64,000 bases of DNA, from contig SVFN01000001.1 of assembly GCA_015056815.1 (NCBI GenBank), forward strand, positions 225,815-289,814, in the 5' to 3' direction. Origin of the DNA: Lachnospiraceae bacterium. GTDB taxonomy: Bacteria; Bacillota; Clostridia; Lachnospirales; Lachnospiraceae. A program made the position numbers and the translations under genes. Within the stretch, counting starts at the first letter, position 1. Each line of letters begins with the position of its first letter. Shown here in pieces: positions 1 through 9,561 of this stretch. The notes under the pieces were generated by a model. The model was not told the origin of the DNA. It saw nothing but the letters and a program-made list of their open reading frames with translations, and ran no database searches.

Positions 1-1
1 A

Positions 2-1000
2 GCGACAGAGGATGATATTGAAGACGACTGCCTGCAGATCGATCTTGAGAACGCACTGAAATACGATAAGCGGGCACAAGTGGGTGAAACGGTCGAGATC
101 AGCATCAAATCCAAAGAATTCGGACGGATTGCCACTCAGAATGCGAAGAATGTAATTTTACAGAAGATCCGCGAAGAAGAAAGAAGTGTGATCTATAATC
201 AATATTATGAAAAAGAGAAAGATGTTGTGACCGGTATCGTGCAGAGGATCATCGGCAAGAACATCAGTATCAATCTTGGTAAAGCGGATGCGATCTTAAA
301 TGAGAGTGAGCAGGTCAAGGGAGAAAAATTCAAACCTACCGATCGCATTAAAGTATATATTGTAGAAGTGAAGAATACGCCAAAAGGACCGAGAGTCTTA
401 GTGAGCCGTACTCACCCGGAACTGGTCAAGAGACTGTTTGAATCGGAAGTGGCAGAGATCGCAGACGGTACTGTGGAGATCAAGAGTATCGCACGTGAGG
501 CGGGAAGCCGTACCAAGATGGCAGTCTGGAGTGACAATCCAAATGTGGATCCGGTAGGAGCCTGCGTTGGTGTCAACGGAGCACGAGTTAATTCCATAGT
601 GGATGAGCTTCGGGGAGAAAAGATAGATATCATCAACTGGGATGAGAATCCGGGTAATCTGATCCAGAATGCACTTTCACCGGCGAAGATCGTTGCGGTA
701 TTTGCAGATCCGGAGGAGAAGACAGCGAAGGTTGTTGTGCCGGATTATCAGCTATCGCTTGCCATCGGTAAGGAAGGACAGAATGCGAGACTTGCAGCAC
801 GTCTGACCGGATACAAGATCGATATCAAGAGCGAAACACAGGCGAAGGATGCGCCCGGCTTCCGCTATGAAGACTATATGGATGACGATGAAGAATATGA
901 TGAGGAGTATGAGGAAGACTACGAGACATCCGAAGAGGAATATGAATCTGAAGAAGTAAGCGGCGCGGAAGATGCTTCCGGGGAAGAGAATGAGGAGTGA
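2..1000 (+). CDS. nusA: Transcription termination/antitermination factor NusA (5' truncated)
   Basis: NusA binds RNA polymerase and nascent RNA and modulates pausing, termination and antitermination. The reading frame is open from the left edge of the window, so the true start lies upstream; 332 residues are visible. I see the end of the N-terminal polymerase-binding domain, then an S1 domain (around VTGIVQRIIGKN), then two KH domains, the second with the GKEGQNARLAARL signature. The last 40 or so residues are almost all Asp, Glu and Tyr, an acidic disordered tail in place of the acidic repeats of enterobacterial NusA. It heads the conserved nusA-ylxR-ylxQ-infB operon, and its TGA overlaps the GTG start of the next gene. 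Confidence 0.97.
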   Translation, partial: ATEDDIEDDCLQIDLENALKYDKRAQVGETVEISIKSKEFGRIATQNAKNVILQKIREEERSVIYNQYYEKEKDVVTGIVQRIIGKNISINLGKADAILNESEQVKGEKFKPTDRIKVYIVEVKNTPKGPRVLVSRTHPELVKRLFESEVAEIADGTVEIKSIAREAGSRTKMAVWSDNPNVDPVGACVGVNGARVNSIVDELRGEKIDIINWDENPGNLIQNALSPAKIVAVFADPEEKTAKVVVPDYQLSLAIGKEGQNARLAARLTGYKIDIKSETQAKDAPGFRYEDYMDDDEEYDEEYEEDYETSEEEYESEEVSGAEDASGEENEE

Positions 1001-1272
1001 TCGTGGTTAAGAAGATTCCCATGAGACAGTGTGTTGGCTGTCAGGAAATGAAAAATAAAAAAGAATTGATCCGTATTCTTAAGAATACAGAAGGTGAGAT
1101 CACAATAGACTTAACGGGAAAGGCAAACGGAAGAGGCGCTTATCTTTGCAGGGATAAAGAGTGTCTTCTCAAAGCCAGAAAGAACAAAGGACTGGAGCGT
1201 TCTTTCAAAATGAGCATTCCGGAAAACGTATATGAGAATCTGATAAAGGAGTATGAGAAGATCGGTGACTGA
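997..1272 (+). CDS. ylxR: YlxR family RNA-binding protein (RnpM-type)
   Basis: This 91-residue protein carries the family signature MRQCVGCQ followed by KKELIRI. YlxR proteins are small basic RNA-binding proteins encoded between nusA and infB; the Bacillus subtilis member has been linked to RNase P and renamed RnpM. The start is GTG at 997, overlapping the nusA stop by four bases (GTGA), which suggests translational coupling. The alternative ATG at 1021 would remove only eight residues and begin directly at the conserved motif. A second CxxxxC pair (LCRDKEC) in the middle is typical. Position and motif make the family call secure; the molecular role here is taken from the family. Confidence 0.93.
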   Translation: MIVVKKIPMRQCVGCQEMKNKKELIRILKNTEGEITIDLTGKANGRGAYLCRDKECLLKARKNKGLERSFKMSIPENVYENLIKEYEKIGD

Positions 1273-1576
1273 CAAAGTATTATCCATGCTCGGCATGTCG
1301 GCCAGGGCGCGAAAGATAGTGAGTGGTGAATTCTCCACAGAGAAAGCTGTAAAAGAAGGAAAAGCGAAACTTGTGATTGTTGCAGAGGATGCTTCTGACA
1401 ATACAAAGAAGCTTTTCCGGAATAAATGTGAATTTTATGAAGTGCCCTGTTTTGTTTACAGTACCAAAGAACAGCTGGGACATTCCATCGGAAATGAGAT
1501 GCGGGCATCGGTGGCAGTTACGCAAGAAGGATTGGCATCAGAGATCATAAAACGGTTACAGGAATCACAGAATTAG
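1253..1576 (+). CDS. YlxQ-like L7Ae/L30e family ribosomal protein
   Basis: A 107-residue L7Ae/L30e-fold protein of the kind found between ylxR and infB in Bacillota, thought to bind kink-turn RNA. The opening VLSMLGMSARARKIVSG and the segment AKLVIVAEDASDNTKK match the family. The gene overlaps ylxR by 20 bases. The start is unclear: ATG at 1253 sits one base after the AAAGGAG at 1245-1251, which is too close, while GTG at 1265 gives the usual family N-terminus (VTDKVLSMLG) but is 13 bases away. The longer form is listed. Confidence 0.88.
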   Translation: MRRSVTDKVLSMLGMSARARKIVSGEFSTEKAVKEGKAKLVIVAEDASDNTKKLFRNKCEFYEVPCFVYSTKEQLGHSIGNEMRASVAVTQEGLASEIIKRLQESQN

Positions 1577-1591
1577 TACGGAGGTAACAGA

Positions 1592-4486
1592 ATGGCAAAA
1601 ATGAAGATATATGAACTTGCAAAAGAACTGGATATGCAAAGTAAAGAGATAGTTGCTTTTTTGACCGGAAAGGGTGTCGAAGTAAAGAACCATATGAGTT
1701 CGATCGAGGATGACATCGTTTCCATGGTAAAAAAGGCATTTCAGAACGAGAATGCGAAGGCAGAGCAGAGCAAAGAGGAAAGTAAGGCAGAAGTGAAAGA
1801 AGTAAAAAAGGAAGATGTAAAGAAAGCGGAAGCTCCGAAGGAAGAAGTGAAGAAGACCGAAGAACCGAAGGAGAATGATAAAAAGGAAGCCGTAAAGAAG
1901 GAGAACGCAAAGAAGGAAGCTGTGAATAAAGAAGAAGGGAAAAAGGACGTTCCCAAGAAAAAGAAGAACATCATCTTTGTCAGCAACCCTCACAACAGCA
2001 AAATTTCTACAGGAGCGCAGCGCCAGAATAATCCAAATGGCGGTCAGCGCACCAATAATGGAAATACTGCAAATAACAACCGTAACGGACAGACAAGACA
2101 GGAGAACCGGCCTTACAGACCGCTTCCCAAGCCTACCATCAAGCCGGTTGTGATCGAGAGGACGCCTGCACCGCAAAAGCCTGAACAGAAGCCGAAACAG
2201 AGAACGGTGAATGATATCAGACATGAAGCACATATGGAGAAGCCGGCAGAGACTGTTGCACAGAACAGGAATCCGGAAAACGGACGCAAGGAAACTGTCA
2301 GGGATAATGCGGGTACAAACAGAAACAATCCCAGAAATAATGACAGAAACAATAATCAGGGAAATCGCAGACCCGGGCAGGATAACAGAGGAGAAAACCG
2401 CGGAGACAATCGTGGCGGCAATTTCCGCAGGGATGATAATCGTTCCTTTGGAGGAAACGATCGCGGCGGCAGACAGGACAACCGACAGGATAATAGACAG
2501 GGCGGCAATTTCCGCAAAGGCCAGAATAATCAGAAGGGATTTGTGCCGGAAAATCCGGTTAAGGAGGCTGCACCTCACAGAGATGAGGAGAAGAGACGCA
2601 AGAATCAGGAGCGCGATAGCAGAAGCAGGAAGGATCTGATCTACGAAGAGGATGGTGCTAACTTCAAAGGCAAGAATAAGCCGGGCAAGTTTATCAAGCC
2701 CGAGAAAAAGCCGCAGGAGCAGGCAGAAGAACAGATCAAGGTCATCACGATCCCCGAGACAATCACGATCAAGGATCTTGCAGATAAGATGAAGATCCAG
2801 CCGTCTGCGATCATCAAAAAGCTTTTTATGCAGGGTAAGATCGTGACAGTCAATCAGGAAGTGGATTTTGAGACCGCAGAAGAAATTGCGATCGAATATG
2901 AGATCATCTGCGAGCAGGAGGTAAAAGTCGATGTGATCGAAGAACTCCTGAAAGAGGAAGAAGAAGCAGAAGAAACCATGAAGAAGAGACCGCCGGTCAT
3001 CTGTGTAATGGGACACGTCGATCATGGTAAAACTTCTCTTTTGGATGCAATCCGTAAGACCAATGTAACTGACAGAGAAGCCGGTGGTATCACACAGCAT
3101 ATTGGTGCCTATACAGTTAAGATCGGCGATGAAAAGATCACTTTCTTAGATACACCGGGACATGAGGCCTTTACTGCGATGAGAATGCGTGGTGCGAATT
3201 CCACAGATATCGCGATCCTGGTAGTGGCTGCTGATGATGGTGTCATGCCGCAGACGGTAGAAGCGATCAATCATGCGAAAGCCGCAGGAATCGAGATCAT
3301 CGTGGCAGTGAACAAGATTGATAAGCCTAATGCCAATATTGAACGAGTAAAGCAGGAGCTTATGGAATATGAACTGATCCCGGTTGACTGGGGCGGGACT
3401 ACCGAGTTTGTTCCGGTTTCAGCCAAATCCGGTGAAGGGATCGATACCCTGCTGGAGACTATTATCCTTACCGCTGAGATCTTAGAGCTGAAAGCAAATC
3501 CGGATCGTAAGGCAAGAGGTCTTGTGGTTGAGGCGGAGCTGGATAAGGGACGCGGTCCTGTGGCGACTGTATTGGTTCAGAAAGGTACCCTTCATGTGGG
3601 AGATTTTATCTCCGCAGGAGCTTCTCATGGTAAAGTAAGAGCCATGATCGATGATAAGGGACGTCGTGTAAAAGAAGCAGGTCCATCTACACCGGTTGAG
3701 ATTCTCGGACTTTCCGATGTACCAAATGCAGGAGAAATCTTCATTGCGCATGAAAATGATAAATCTGCACGAAACTTTGCAGAGACCTTTATCGCACAGA
3801 ATAAAGAGAAAAAACTGGAAGAGACCAAGTCGAAAATGTCTCTGGATGATCTGTTTAGCAAGATTCAGGAAGGAAATCTGAAAGAACTGAATCTGATCAT
3901 CAAAGCGGATGTGCAGGGCAGTGTAGAGGCAGTAAAACAGAGTCTTTTGAAGCTTTCCAATGAGGAGATCGTTGTAAAATGCATCCATGGCGGAGTAGGA
4001 GCCATCAACGAATCCGATGTGACTCTGGCCAGTGCATCGGCAGCGATTATCATAGGCTTCAATGTACGTCCGGACGCGACTGCGAAGGCAGTGGCAGAGA
4101 GAGAAGGCGTTGATGTACGTCTTTACAATGTCATTTATCAGGCGATCGAGGATGTGGAAGCAGCTATGAAGGGCATGCTGGATCCTGTTTATGAGGAACA
4201 GGTGATCGGTCACGCAGAGGTGCGTCAGATCTTTAAAGCAAGTGCAGTTGGCAATATTGCAGGATCTTATGTATTGGATGGCCGGTTTGAGCGTAACTGT
4301 AAGATCCGTATCACTCGTGAGGGTGAGCAGATTTACGAGGGTGAGCTTGCCAGCCTGAAGAGATTTAAGGATGATGTAAAAGAAGTAAAAGCAGGCTATG
4401 AGTGCGGTCTTGTATTTGACGGCTTTGATCAGATGCAGGAGTTGGATATTGTGGAAGCATATATTATGGTTGAGGTGCCGAGGTAA
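1592..4486 (+). CDS. infB: Translation initiation factor IF-2
   Basis: IF-2 is the GTPase that delivers initiator fMet-tRNA to the 30S subunit. The 964-residue protein has an N-terminal IF2_N domain (1-50), a long Lys/Glu-rich then Asn/Arg/Gly-rich disordered linker (about 50-360), a second IF2_N domain (about 385-435), the G domain with GHVDHGKT at 474-481, DTPGHEAF and NKID, then domains II, III and C. Length and order fit Lachnospiraceae IF-2, which are longer than that of E. coli because of the linker. The start ATG follows a clear GGAGGTAA. It lies 15 bases after ylxQ in the same operon. Confidence 0.98.
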   Translation: MAKMKIYELAKELDMQSKEIVAFLTGKGVEVKNHMSSIEDDIVSMVKKAFQNENAKAEQSKEESKAEVKEVKKEDVKKAEAPKEEVKKTEEPKENDKKEAVKKENAKKEAVNKEEGKKDVPKKKKNIIFVSNPHNSKISTGAQRQNNPNGGQRTNNGNTANNNRNGQTRQENRPYRPLPKPTIKPVVIERTPAPQKPEQKPKQRTVNDIRHEAHMEKPAETVAQNRNPENGRKETVRDNAGTNRNNPRNNDRNNNQGNRRPGQDNRGENRGDNRGGNFRRDDNRSFGGNDRGGRQDNRQDNRQGGNFRKGQNNQKGFVPENPVKEAAPHRDEEKRRKNQERDSRSRKDLIYEEDGANFKGKNKPGKFIKPEKKPQEQAEEQIKVITIPETITIKDLADKMKIQPSAIIKKLFMQGKIVTVNQEVDFETAEEIAIEYEIICEQEVKVDVIEELLKEEEEAEETMKKRPPVICVMGHVDHGKTSLLDAIRKTNVTDREAGGITQHIGAYTVKIGDEKITFLDTPGHEAFTAMRMRGANSTDIAILVVAADDGVMPQTVEAINHAKAAGIEIIVAVNKIDKPNANIERVKQELMEYELIPVDWGGTTEFVPVSAKSGEGIDTLLETIILTAEILELKANPDRKARGLVVEAELDKGRGPVATVLVQKGTLHVGDFISAGASHGKVRAMIDDKGRRVKEAGPSTPVEILGLSDVPNAGEIFIAHENDKSARNFAETFIAQNKEKKLEETKSKMSLDDLFSKIQEGNLKELNLIIKADVQGSVEAVKQSLLKLSNEEIVVKCIHGGVGAINESDVTLASASAAIIIGFNVRPDATAKAVAEREGVDVRLYNVIYQAIEDVEAAMKGMLDPVYEEQVIGHAEVRQIFKASAVGNIAGSYVLDGRFERNCKIRITREGEQIYEGELASLKRFKDDVKEVKAGYECGLVFDGFDQMQELDIVEAYIMVEVPR

Positions 4487-4569
4487 AACGGAAGCGGACT
4501 AAACCATGAAACAGCAGATCCGTAAAGAGCCTGTCCGAAAAGGGGATATATTCCGACAGGAGGATTGAA

Positions 4570-4938
4570 ATGAGAAAAAACAGTGTGAAAAATACCCGGA
4601 TAAACGGGGAAGTACAGCGGGAACTGGCGGATATCATCAGAGGTGAGATCAAAGATCCCAGAATCCCTGAACTGACCAGTGTAGTCGCAGTGGAGGTTAC
4701 GCCGGATCTTAAGGAATGTAAGGCCTGGATTTCGGTATACGGAGAGGAAGAAGTGCAGAAGGCAGCCATAGAAGGGCTTGCCAGTGCAAACGGCTTTATC
4801 CGCAGAGAACTGGCACACAGGATCAATCTGCGGAACACACCGGAGATTCAGTTCATTTTGGATCAGTCAATCGCATACGGCGTAGAGATGTCCAGAAAGA
4901 TTGACGAAGTAAATAAGGGGTTTGGGCAGAATGATTAA
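4570..4938 (+). CDS. rbfA: 30S ribosome-binding factor RbfA
   Basis: RbfA binds the immature 30S subunit during late 16S rRNA processing and cold adaptation. The 122-residue length and the motifs RINGEVQRELADI near the start and PEIQFILDQS near the end are typical of the single KH-like domain. It follows infB by 83 bases; the ribosome-binding site GACAGGAGG partly lies in the 3' arm of a short hairpin (CCTGTC/GACAGG), so some translational tuning is possible. Its last 8 bases overlap the next gene. Confidence 0.96.
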   Translation: MRKNSVKNTRINGEVQRELADIIRGEIKDPRIPELTSVVAVEVTPDLKECKAWISVYGEEEVQKAAIEGLASANGFIRRELAHRINLRNTPEIQFILDQSIAYGVEMSRKIDEVNKGFGQND

Positions 4939-5914
4939 TATTTTGGAAATCTGTAAAGGAGCTAAAAAAATCGGTATTACCGGACACATCAGACCGGATG
5001 GTGACTGTGTCGGTTCCGTAATGGCAATGTGGCAGTTTTTGACAAAAGCACTGCCGGGAGCCGACGTGGAAGCAGTATTGCAAAAACCATCTCCGGTTTT
5101 TGAATGTATTAAGGGTGTGACGAAGATTTTAGAGGATGTCAGCATGGAACAGGGAGAGGCTGCCATGCCGCAGAGAAACTATGATGTTCTGATCATCTGC
5201 GACAGTATTGCGGAACGGACCGGAATGGGTGCGCACTATGCAAAAACAGCAGGCAGGATCGTGAACATCGATCATCATATCAGCAATACCGGAAGCGGAG
5301 AATATACATATATTGTGCCTGAGGCAAGTTCAGCAAGTGAACTGGTCTATCATGTGATCCATGAAGCAGACCCGGAAGGTGACTATATGGATGCAGAACT
5401 GGCTAAGACGATCTATATGGGAATCGTACATGATACCGGTGTGTTCCAGTATTCCAATACTTCCCCGCAGACACTTTGTCTGGCGGCAAAACTGGTGGAA
5501 TACGGCTTTGATTTTTCCAAACTGATCGATGAGACCTTTTATGAAAAGACCTATGTACAGAACCAGATTCTGGGAAGAGCGTTACTTGAAAGCATCCGTT
5601 TTATGGATGGCAAATGTATTGTCAGTGGGATCGACCGCCAGACGATGGCATTTTACGGTGCCACTTCCAGAGATTTTGAAGGAATCGTAAATCAGCTGAG
5701 GATTACCAAAGGTGTAGAAGTGGCGATCTTTATGTATGAAACGGATACATTGCAGTACAAAGTAAGCCTTCGTTCAAAAGGCGGTGTGGATGTGTCAAAG
5801 GTTGCCGTTTTCTTTGGCGGCGGCGGTCATGTGCGGGCGGCAGGCTGTAATATGACGGGAACCTTCCATGATGTTGTCAACAATCTATCGGAGCAGATCG
5901 GATTGCAATTATAA
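4931..5914 (+). CDS. DHH/DHHA1 family phosphoesterase (NrnA-like)
   Basis: A 327-residue DHH-superfamily phosphoesterase like NrnA, which degrades short oligoribonucleotides and dephosphorylates 3'-phosphoadenosine 5'-phosphate. Visible motifs are GHIRPDGDC (motif I metal ligands), NIDHHISN (the DHH motif) and GGGGHVRAAG in the C-terminal DHHA1 domain. The genome position between rbfA and truB is conserved in Clostridia. I chose ATG at 4931 because AAGGGG at 4915-4920 is well spaced from it; a TTG at 4922 is the alternative. The substrate (nanoRNA, pAp or c-di-AMP products) cannot be settled from sequence alone. A second, longer DHH protein lies at 33905. Confidence 0.93.
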   Translation: MINILEICKGAKKIGITGHIRPDGDCVGSVMAMWQFLTKALPGADVEAVLQKPSPVFECIKGVTKILEDVSMEQGEAAMPQRNYDVLIICDSIAERTGMGAHYAKTAGRIVNIDHHISNTGSGEYTYIVPEASSASELVYHVIHEADPEGDYMDAELAKTIYMGIVHDTGVFQYSNTSPQTLCLAAKLVEYGFDFSKLIDETFYEKTYVQNQILGRALLESIRFMDGKCIVSGIDRQTMAFYGATSRDFEGIVNQLRITKGVEVAIFMYETDTLQYKVSLRSKGGVDVSKVAVFFGGGGHVRAAGCNMTGTFHDVVNNLSEQIGLQL

Positions 5915-5934
5915 AGGCAGAAAAGGTGCATACC

Positions 5935-6831
5935 ATGATTAACGGTGTACTTAATATTTATAAAGAAAAAGGATTTACATCGCATGATGTCGTAGCGAAG
6001 CTGCGGGGGATCTGCGGTCAGAAAAAGATCGGACATACGGGAACCTTAGACCCCGATGCAGAGGGAGTGTTGCCTGTATGTCTCGGGAACGCCACGAAAC
6101 TTTGTGATATGCTGACGGATAAGCGCAAAGAATATGTGGCGGAAATGAGGCTTGGCATTGTGACGGATACACAGGATATGTCCGGAAATGTATTGAGCCA
6201 GTGCGATGTGACAGTAACAAAAGAGGCTGTGCAGGAAACGATAGCCTCTTTTTTGGGTGTGAGTGAACAGCTTCCGCCGATGTATTCCGCTAAAAAGGTA
6301 AATGGAAGAAAATTATATGAATTTGCCAGGGAAGGGATCGAGGTAGAACGCAGGAAATGCAGGATAGAGATTTACGATATCGAGATCCTGTCAATGGAAT
6401 TGCCGGAATTATCATTTCGTGTGGTATGCTCAAAAGGCACCTATGTTCGTACGATCTGTCATGATATCGGCGAGAAATTGGGATGTGGCGGTGCTATGAG
6501 CAGCCTTCTTCGTACGAAGGTGGAACGTTTCCGGTGTGAAGATGCCCTGAAGCTGTCGGAAGTTGAGCGGATACGGGATGAGGGAGTGCTTTTACAGCAT
6601 ATCGTACCGGTGGAAGAGATGTTTCAGCATCTGCCCAAGGTAACAGTTGCCGAGCCTTACCGCAAACTGATCGATAACGGGAATCCCTTCCGGCCCGGGC
6701 AATGTGTAAAGCGTCCGGATACCAGGAAGCCACAGGTAAGGGTCTATAATTCGGATGGAGGGTTCTGCGGAATCTATGGCTATGACGCTGAGAATCATCA
6801 GTATACCCCGGTGAAAATGTTTTTGGCATAG
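5935..6831 (+). CDS. truB: tRNA pseudouridine(55) synthase TruB
   Basis: TruB makes pseudouridine 55 in the T-loop of tRNAs. The protein (298 residues) starts with the family's usual MINGVLNIYKEKGFTSHDVV, contains the catalytic-aspartate motif HTGTLDPDAEGVLPV, and the later CSKGTYVRTICHDIG segment. The ATG at 5935 is preferred over GTG at 5926 because it matches the family N-terminus and is well spaced from AAAAGG. The C-terminal region after about residue 240 resembles a short PUA-like extension. It lies 20 bases after the DHH gene and 8 bases before ribF, in the same operon. Confidence 0.97.
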   Translation: MINGVLNIYKEKGFTSHDVVAKLRGICGQKKIGHTGTLDPDAEGVLPVCLGNATKLCDMLTDKRKEYVAEMRLGIVTDTQDMSGNVLSQCDVTVTKEAVQETIASFLGVSEQLPPMYSAKKVNGRKLYEFAREGIEVERRKCRIEIYDIEILSMELPELSFRVVCSKGTYVRTICHDIGEKLGCGGAMSSLLRTKVERFRCEDALKLSEVERIRDEGVLLQHIVPVEEMFQHLPKVTVAEPYRKLIDNGNPFRPGQCVKRPDTRKPQVRVYNSDGGFCGIYGYDAENHQYTPVKMFLA

Positions 6832-6839
6832 GAGACACC

Positions 6840-7766
6840 ATGGAGATCATAAGAAATACGACAGATTTTCATATAAAGGAAAAAACAGCGGTGGCGATCG
6901 GCAAATTTGACGGGATACACAGAGGCCACAAGCTGCTGCTGCAGGAAATGAGGGCATGTCGGGAAGATGGTTACAAGACCGCGGTCTTTACGTTTGATCC
7001 GACGCCCTCAGTCTTTTTTGGGGGAAACCGGGTAAAGGAGCTTACAACGCTCGAAGAAAAACAGGATTGCTTTCAACGACTGGGAGTGGATTATCTGGTG
7101 GAGTACCCCTTCAATGAGCTTACAGCTGCTGTGGAACCGGAGGATTATGTAAGAGAATATCTTTCTGGTAAGATGAATGCACATTTTATAGTGGCGGGAG
7201 CGGATATTTCTTTTGGAAAAAAAGGAGCGGGAAATGCTGCGCTTCTAAAAAGGGTCGCTGCGGAATGTGACTGTGAAGTCAGGATTGTAGAGAAAATACA
7301 GTATCAGGGGAAAGAGATCAGCTCCACAAGGGTGAGACAGGCTGTGTTGAAGGCGGATATGGAAGAAGCACAGGCACTTTTGGGAGAGCCGTTTTCTGTA
7401 AGCGGTGAAGTGCTGCATGGAAATGCACTGGGACGTACGATCGGTTTTCCGACGATTAATCTGGTGGTTCCGAAACAGAAGATCCTGCCGCCCAATGGAG
7501 TCTATTTTTCAGATGTGTGGATAGATGGAAAAATATTCCATGGGATCACCAATATCGGAAACAAGCCGACGGTGGGCGACGGATATGCGCTGGGGCTTGA
7601 GACCTTTTTGTATGATTTTAACCGTGATATCTATGGCAGAGCGGTTAGAGTATCGCTGTTACATTTTGTGAGAAAAGAACAAAGGTTTCGTGATTTTGCT
7701 CAACTAAAAGATGCCATTTCTGAAAATGTTTTACAAGGGAAACAATATTTTAGGATTGAAAGTTAG
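6840..7766 (+). CDS. ribF: Bifunctional riboflavin kinase / FAD synthetase RibF
   Basis: RibF phosphorylates riboflavin to FMN and adenylylates FMN to FAD. The N-terminal half is the nucleotidyltransferase with IGKFDGIHRGHK near residue 20 and the STRVRQAV segment; the C-terminal half is the riboflavin kinase domain with GRTIGFPTINL and NIGNKPTVG. At 308 residues it has the standard length. It closes the nusA-infB-truB operon, an arrangement common in Gram-positive bacteria. I do not see an obvious terminator immediately after it. Confidence 0.97.
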   Translation: MEIIRNTTDFHIKEKTAVAIGKFDGIHRGHKLLLQEMRACREDGYKTAVFTFDPTPSVFFGGNRVKELTTLEEKQDCFQRLGVDYLVEYPFNELTAAVEPEDYVREYLSGKMNAHFIVAGADISFGKKGAGNAALLKRVAAECDCEVRIVEKIQYQGKEISSTRVRQAVLKADMEEAQALLGEPFSVSGEVLHGNALGRTIGFPTINLVVPKQKILPPNGVYFSDVWIDGKIFHGITNIGNKPTVGDGYALGLETFLYDFNRDIYGRAVRVSLLHFVRKEQRFRDFAQLKDAISENVLQGKQYFRIES

Positions 7767-7834
7767 GGCTATTTGGCATACAATAATTATGTATGTTGCT
7801 ATAAGACATCTTTAAAACGAAAGAGAGAAGAAAA

Positions 7835-9481
7835 GTGGGAGCTTCAGTTATTTTAACGATGGCAGGGGGCCTTGGTCTTTTTCTGCTGGGCATGAATCTG
7901 ATGAGCGACAGCATCGAAAAGGCTGCAGGCGCAAGACTCAGACGCATTTTGGAAATTTTCACTACCAATCGCTTTACGGGTATTCTGGTCGGATTTTTAT
8001 TTACGGCAATCATTCAGTCTTCAAATGCATGTACGGTTATGGTGGTCAGCTTTGTCAACTCAGGGCTGATGAACCTGTATCAAGCAGCCGGGGTTATTTT
8101 CGGTTCCAATATCGGAACGACAGTTACCGCATTATTAGTATCCTTTAAACTGGAAAAGATTGCACCGGTATTTTTACTGACCGGTGTTTTACTGGTGCTT
8201 TTTGGCAAGAAACGCCAGAATCTGGTAAAGATTGCAGATATTATCATTGGTTTCGGTGTGCTTTTTATGGGCCTGGCATCCATGAAAGAGGCGATGTCCG
8301 GTATGCAGGATTCAGAGACGCTGGTCAATATTTTATCCAGTCTTCACAGTCCGCTTCTGGCGATCCTGATAGGTACGGTGCTTACCATAGTGATCCAGAG
8401 TTCGTCTGTTACTGTCAGTATCATGGTATTGATGGCGAACCAGGGACTGATCAGTCTGGAAATGTGTTTCTTCCTGACTCTGGGAAGTAATATAGGATGT
8501 ACTTCCAGCGCGATGTTGGCTTCGCTTGCCGGCAAGAAAGATGCCAAGCGTGCAGCTATGATACATGTTCTGTTTAATGTATTCGGCACGATCATGATGT
8601 ATATCTTACTGAAATTCGGTATGAGCCAGGTAATATCTGCACTTCGGGTAGTGGCAGGCAATGATAACGGACGTATTGTGGCAATGGCACATCTGTTCTT
8701 CAAAATAATAGAAGTGATCATTATGACACCGTTTATCGGACCGATCGTGAAACTGACACATTTGCTTGTTCCCGGAGAGACAGAGCAGGTGGGCTACAGA
8801 GAGAGCTTTCAGCTTAAGTACATCGGTGAGCATGTTGTCTTTAATCCTGCGACGGCAGTGGTGGATGGTATCAAAGAACTGGAACGTATGGCATCTTTGG
8901 CAAGTGAAAATCTGAACCGTTCCATGAACTGTCTGATTACTTTGGACGAAGAAGATATCAATGAAGTATATGAAGTTGAGAAAAATATCAATTTCTTAAA
9001 CAAATCCATTACAGATTATCTGGTAAAGATCAATCAGATGACTCTGCCTATTGAAGACTTAAAGAGTTTGGGAGCCTTGTTCCATGTGGCAAACGATATC
9101 GAGCGTATCGGTGACCATGCGGAGAATGTGGCGGACTGTGCGAAGCGCCGTATCGAACAGAATATTTCCTTCAGCAAAGAGGCACAAAGGGAAATGGGCG
9201 AGATGCTAGACATGGTCAATACTATTCTGCTGTTTGCGGTAGAGACTTTCAGCAGAGAAAGTGAAGAGCATCTGCATGATATCATGAATCTTGAAGAAGC
9301 GATTGATGAGAAAGAAAGAGAACTGCAGCAGAAGCATGTGGACAGGCTCACGAAGCAGGAATGCTCACCGGAAGCCGGTATGCTGTTTTCTGATGTTGTG
9401 TCTGGTCTGGAGCGTGTGGCTGACCACGCCACCAATATTGCTTTCTCCATTCTCAATGAGGAGCAGCCGGAGATCAATTAA
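7835..9481 (+). CDS. Na+/phosphate cotransporter family protein with PhoU domain
   Basis: This 548-residue protein is an NptA/PNaS-family sodium-dependent phosphate transporter. The first 320 residues are hydrophobic and contain the duplicated signature: FTAIIQSSNACTVM with GSNIGTTVTA, then TIVIQSSSVTVSIM with GSNIGCTSSAM. Residues about 340-545 form a helical PhoU-like cytoplasmic domain (for example ANDIERIGDHAENVADCA and VADHATNIAFSI). The start is GTG at 7835, preceded by GAGAGAAG. It is convergent with the gene on the other strand and shares a terminator with it. Direction of phosphate movement is not determined by sequence. Confidence 0.93.
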   Translation: MGASVILTMAGGLGLFLLGMNLMSDSIEKAAGARLRRILEIFTTNRFTGILVGFLFTAIIQSSNACTVMVVSFVNSGLMNLYQAAGVIFGSNIGTTVTALLVSFKLEKIAPVFLLTGVLLVLFGKKRQNLVKIADIIIGFGVLFMGLASMKEAMSGMQDSETLVNILSSLHSPLLAILIGTVLTIVIQSSSVTVSIMVLMANQGLISLEMCFFLTLGSNIGCTSSAMLASLAGKKDAKRAAMIHVLFNVFGTIMMYILLKFGMSQVISALRVVAGNDNGRIVAMAHLFFKIIEVIIMTPFIGPIVKLTHLLVPGETEQVGYRESFQLKYIGEHVVFNPATAVVDGIKELERMASLASENLNRSMNCLITLDEEDINEVYEVEKNINFLNKSITDYLVKINQMTLPIEDLKSLGALFHVANDIERIGDHAENVADCAKRRIEQNISFSKEAQREMGEMLDMVNTILLFAVETFSRESEEHLHDIMNLEEAIDEKERELQQKHVDRLTKQECSPEAGMLFSDVVSGLERVADHATNIAFSILNEEQPEIN

Positions 9482-9504
9482 GAAATATGTTAATGAAAAA
9501 GTCA

Positions 9505-9560
9505 ATAAAAAACATCCGATCTGATGATCACATTTGGGAGAGATCAGACCGGATGTTTTT
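9505..9560. terminator. Bidirectional intrinsic terminator
   Basis: An interrupted stem (AACATCCG at 9511-9518 with CGGATGTT at 9550-9557, then TCTGAT with ATCAGA after one mismatch) is followed by a T run on the + strand and by a run of T on the minus strand (the A run at 9506-9512). It lies exactly between two convergent genes and can end both transcripts. Confidence 0.85.
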
Positions 9561-9561
9561 C

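Noticed and set aside
2350..2530. Possible repeat array in infB (Asn/Arg/Gly units)
   Set aside because: The units are irregular codon-level repeats of a disordered linker, common in this factor; not a DNA repeat array.
1565..3100. Long minus-strand frame (511 codons) opposite infB
   Set aside because: It lies opposite the low-complexity part of infB, has no family resemblance and no ribosome-binding site; it is a by-product of biased codons.
4506..4568. 20-codon ORF directly before rbfA
   Set aside because: It ends one base before the rbfA ATG, but lacks a ribosome-binding site and overlaps a likely leader hairpin.
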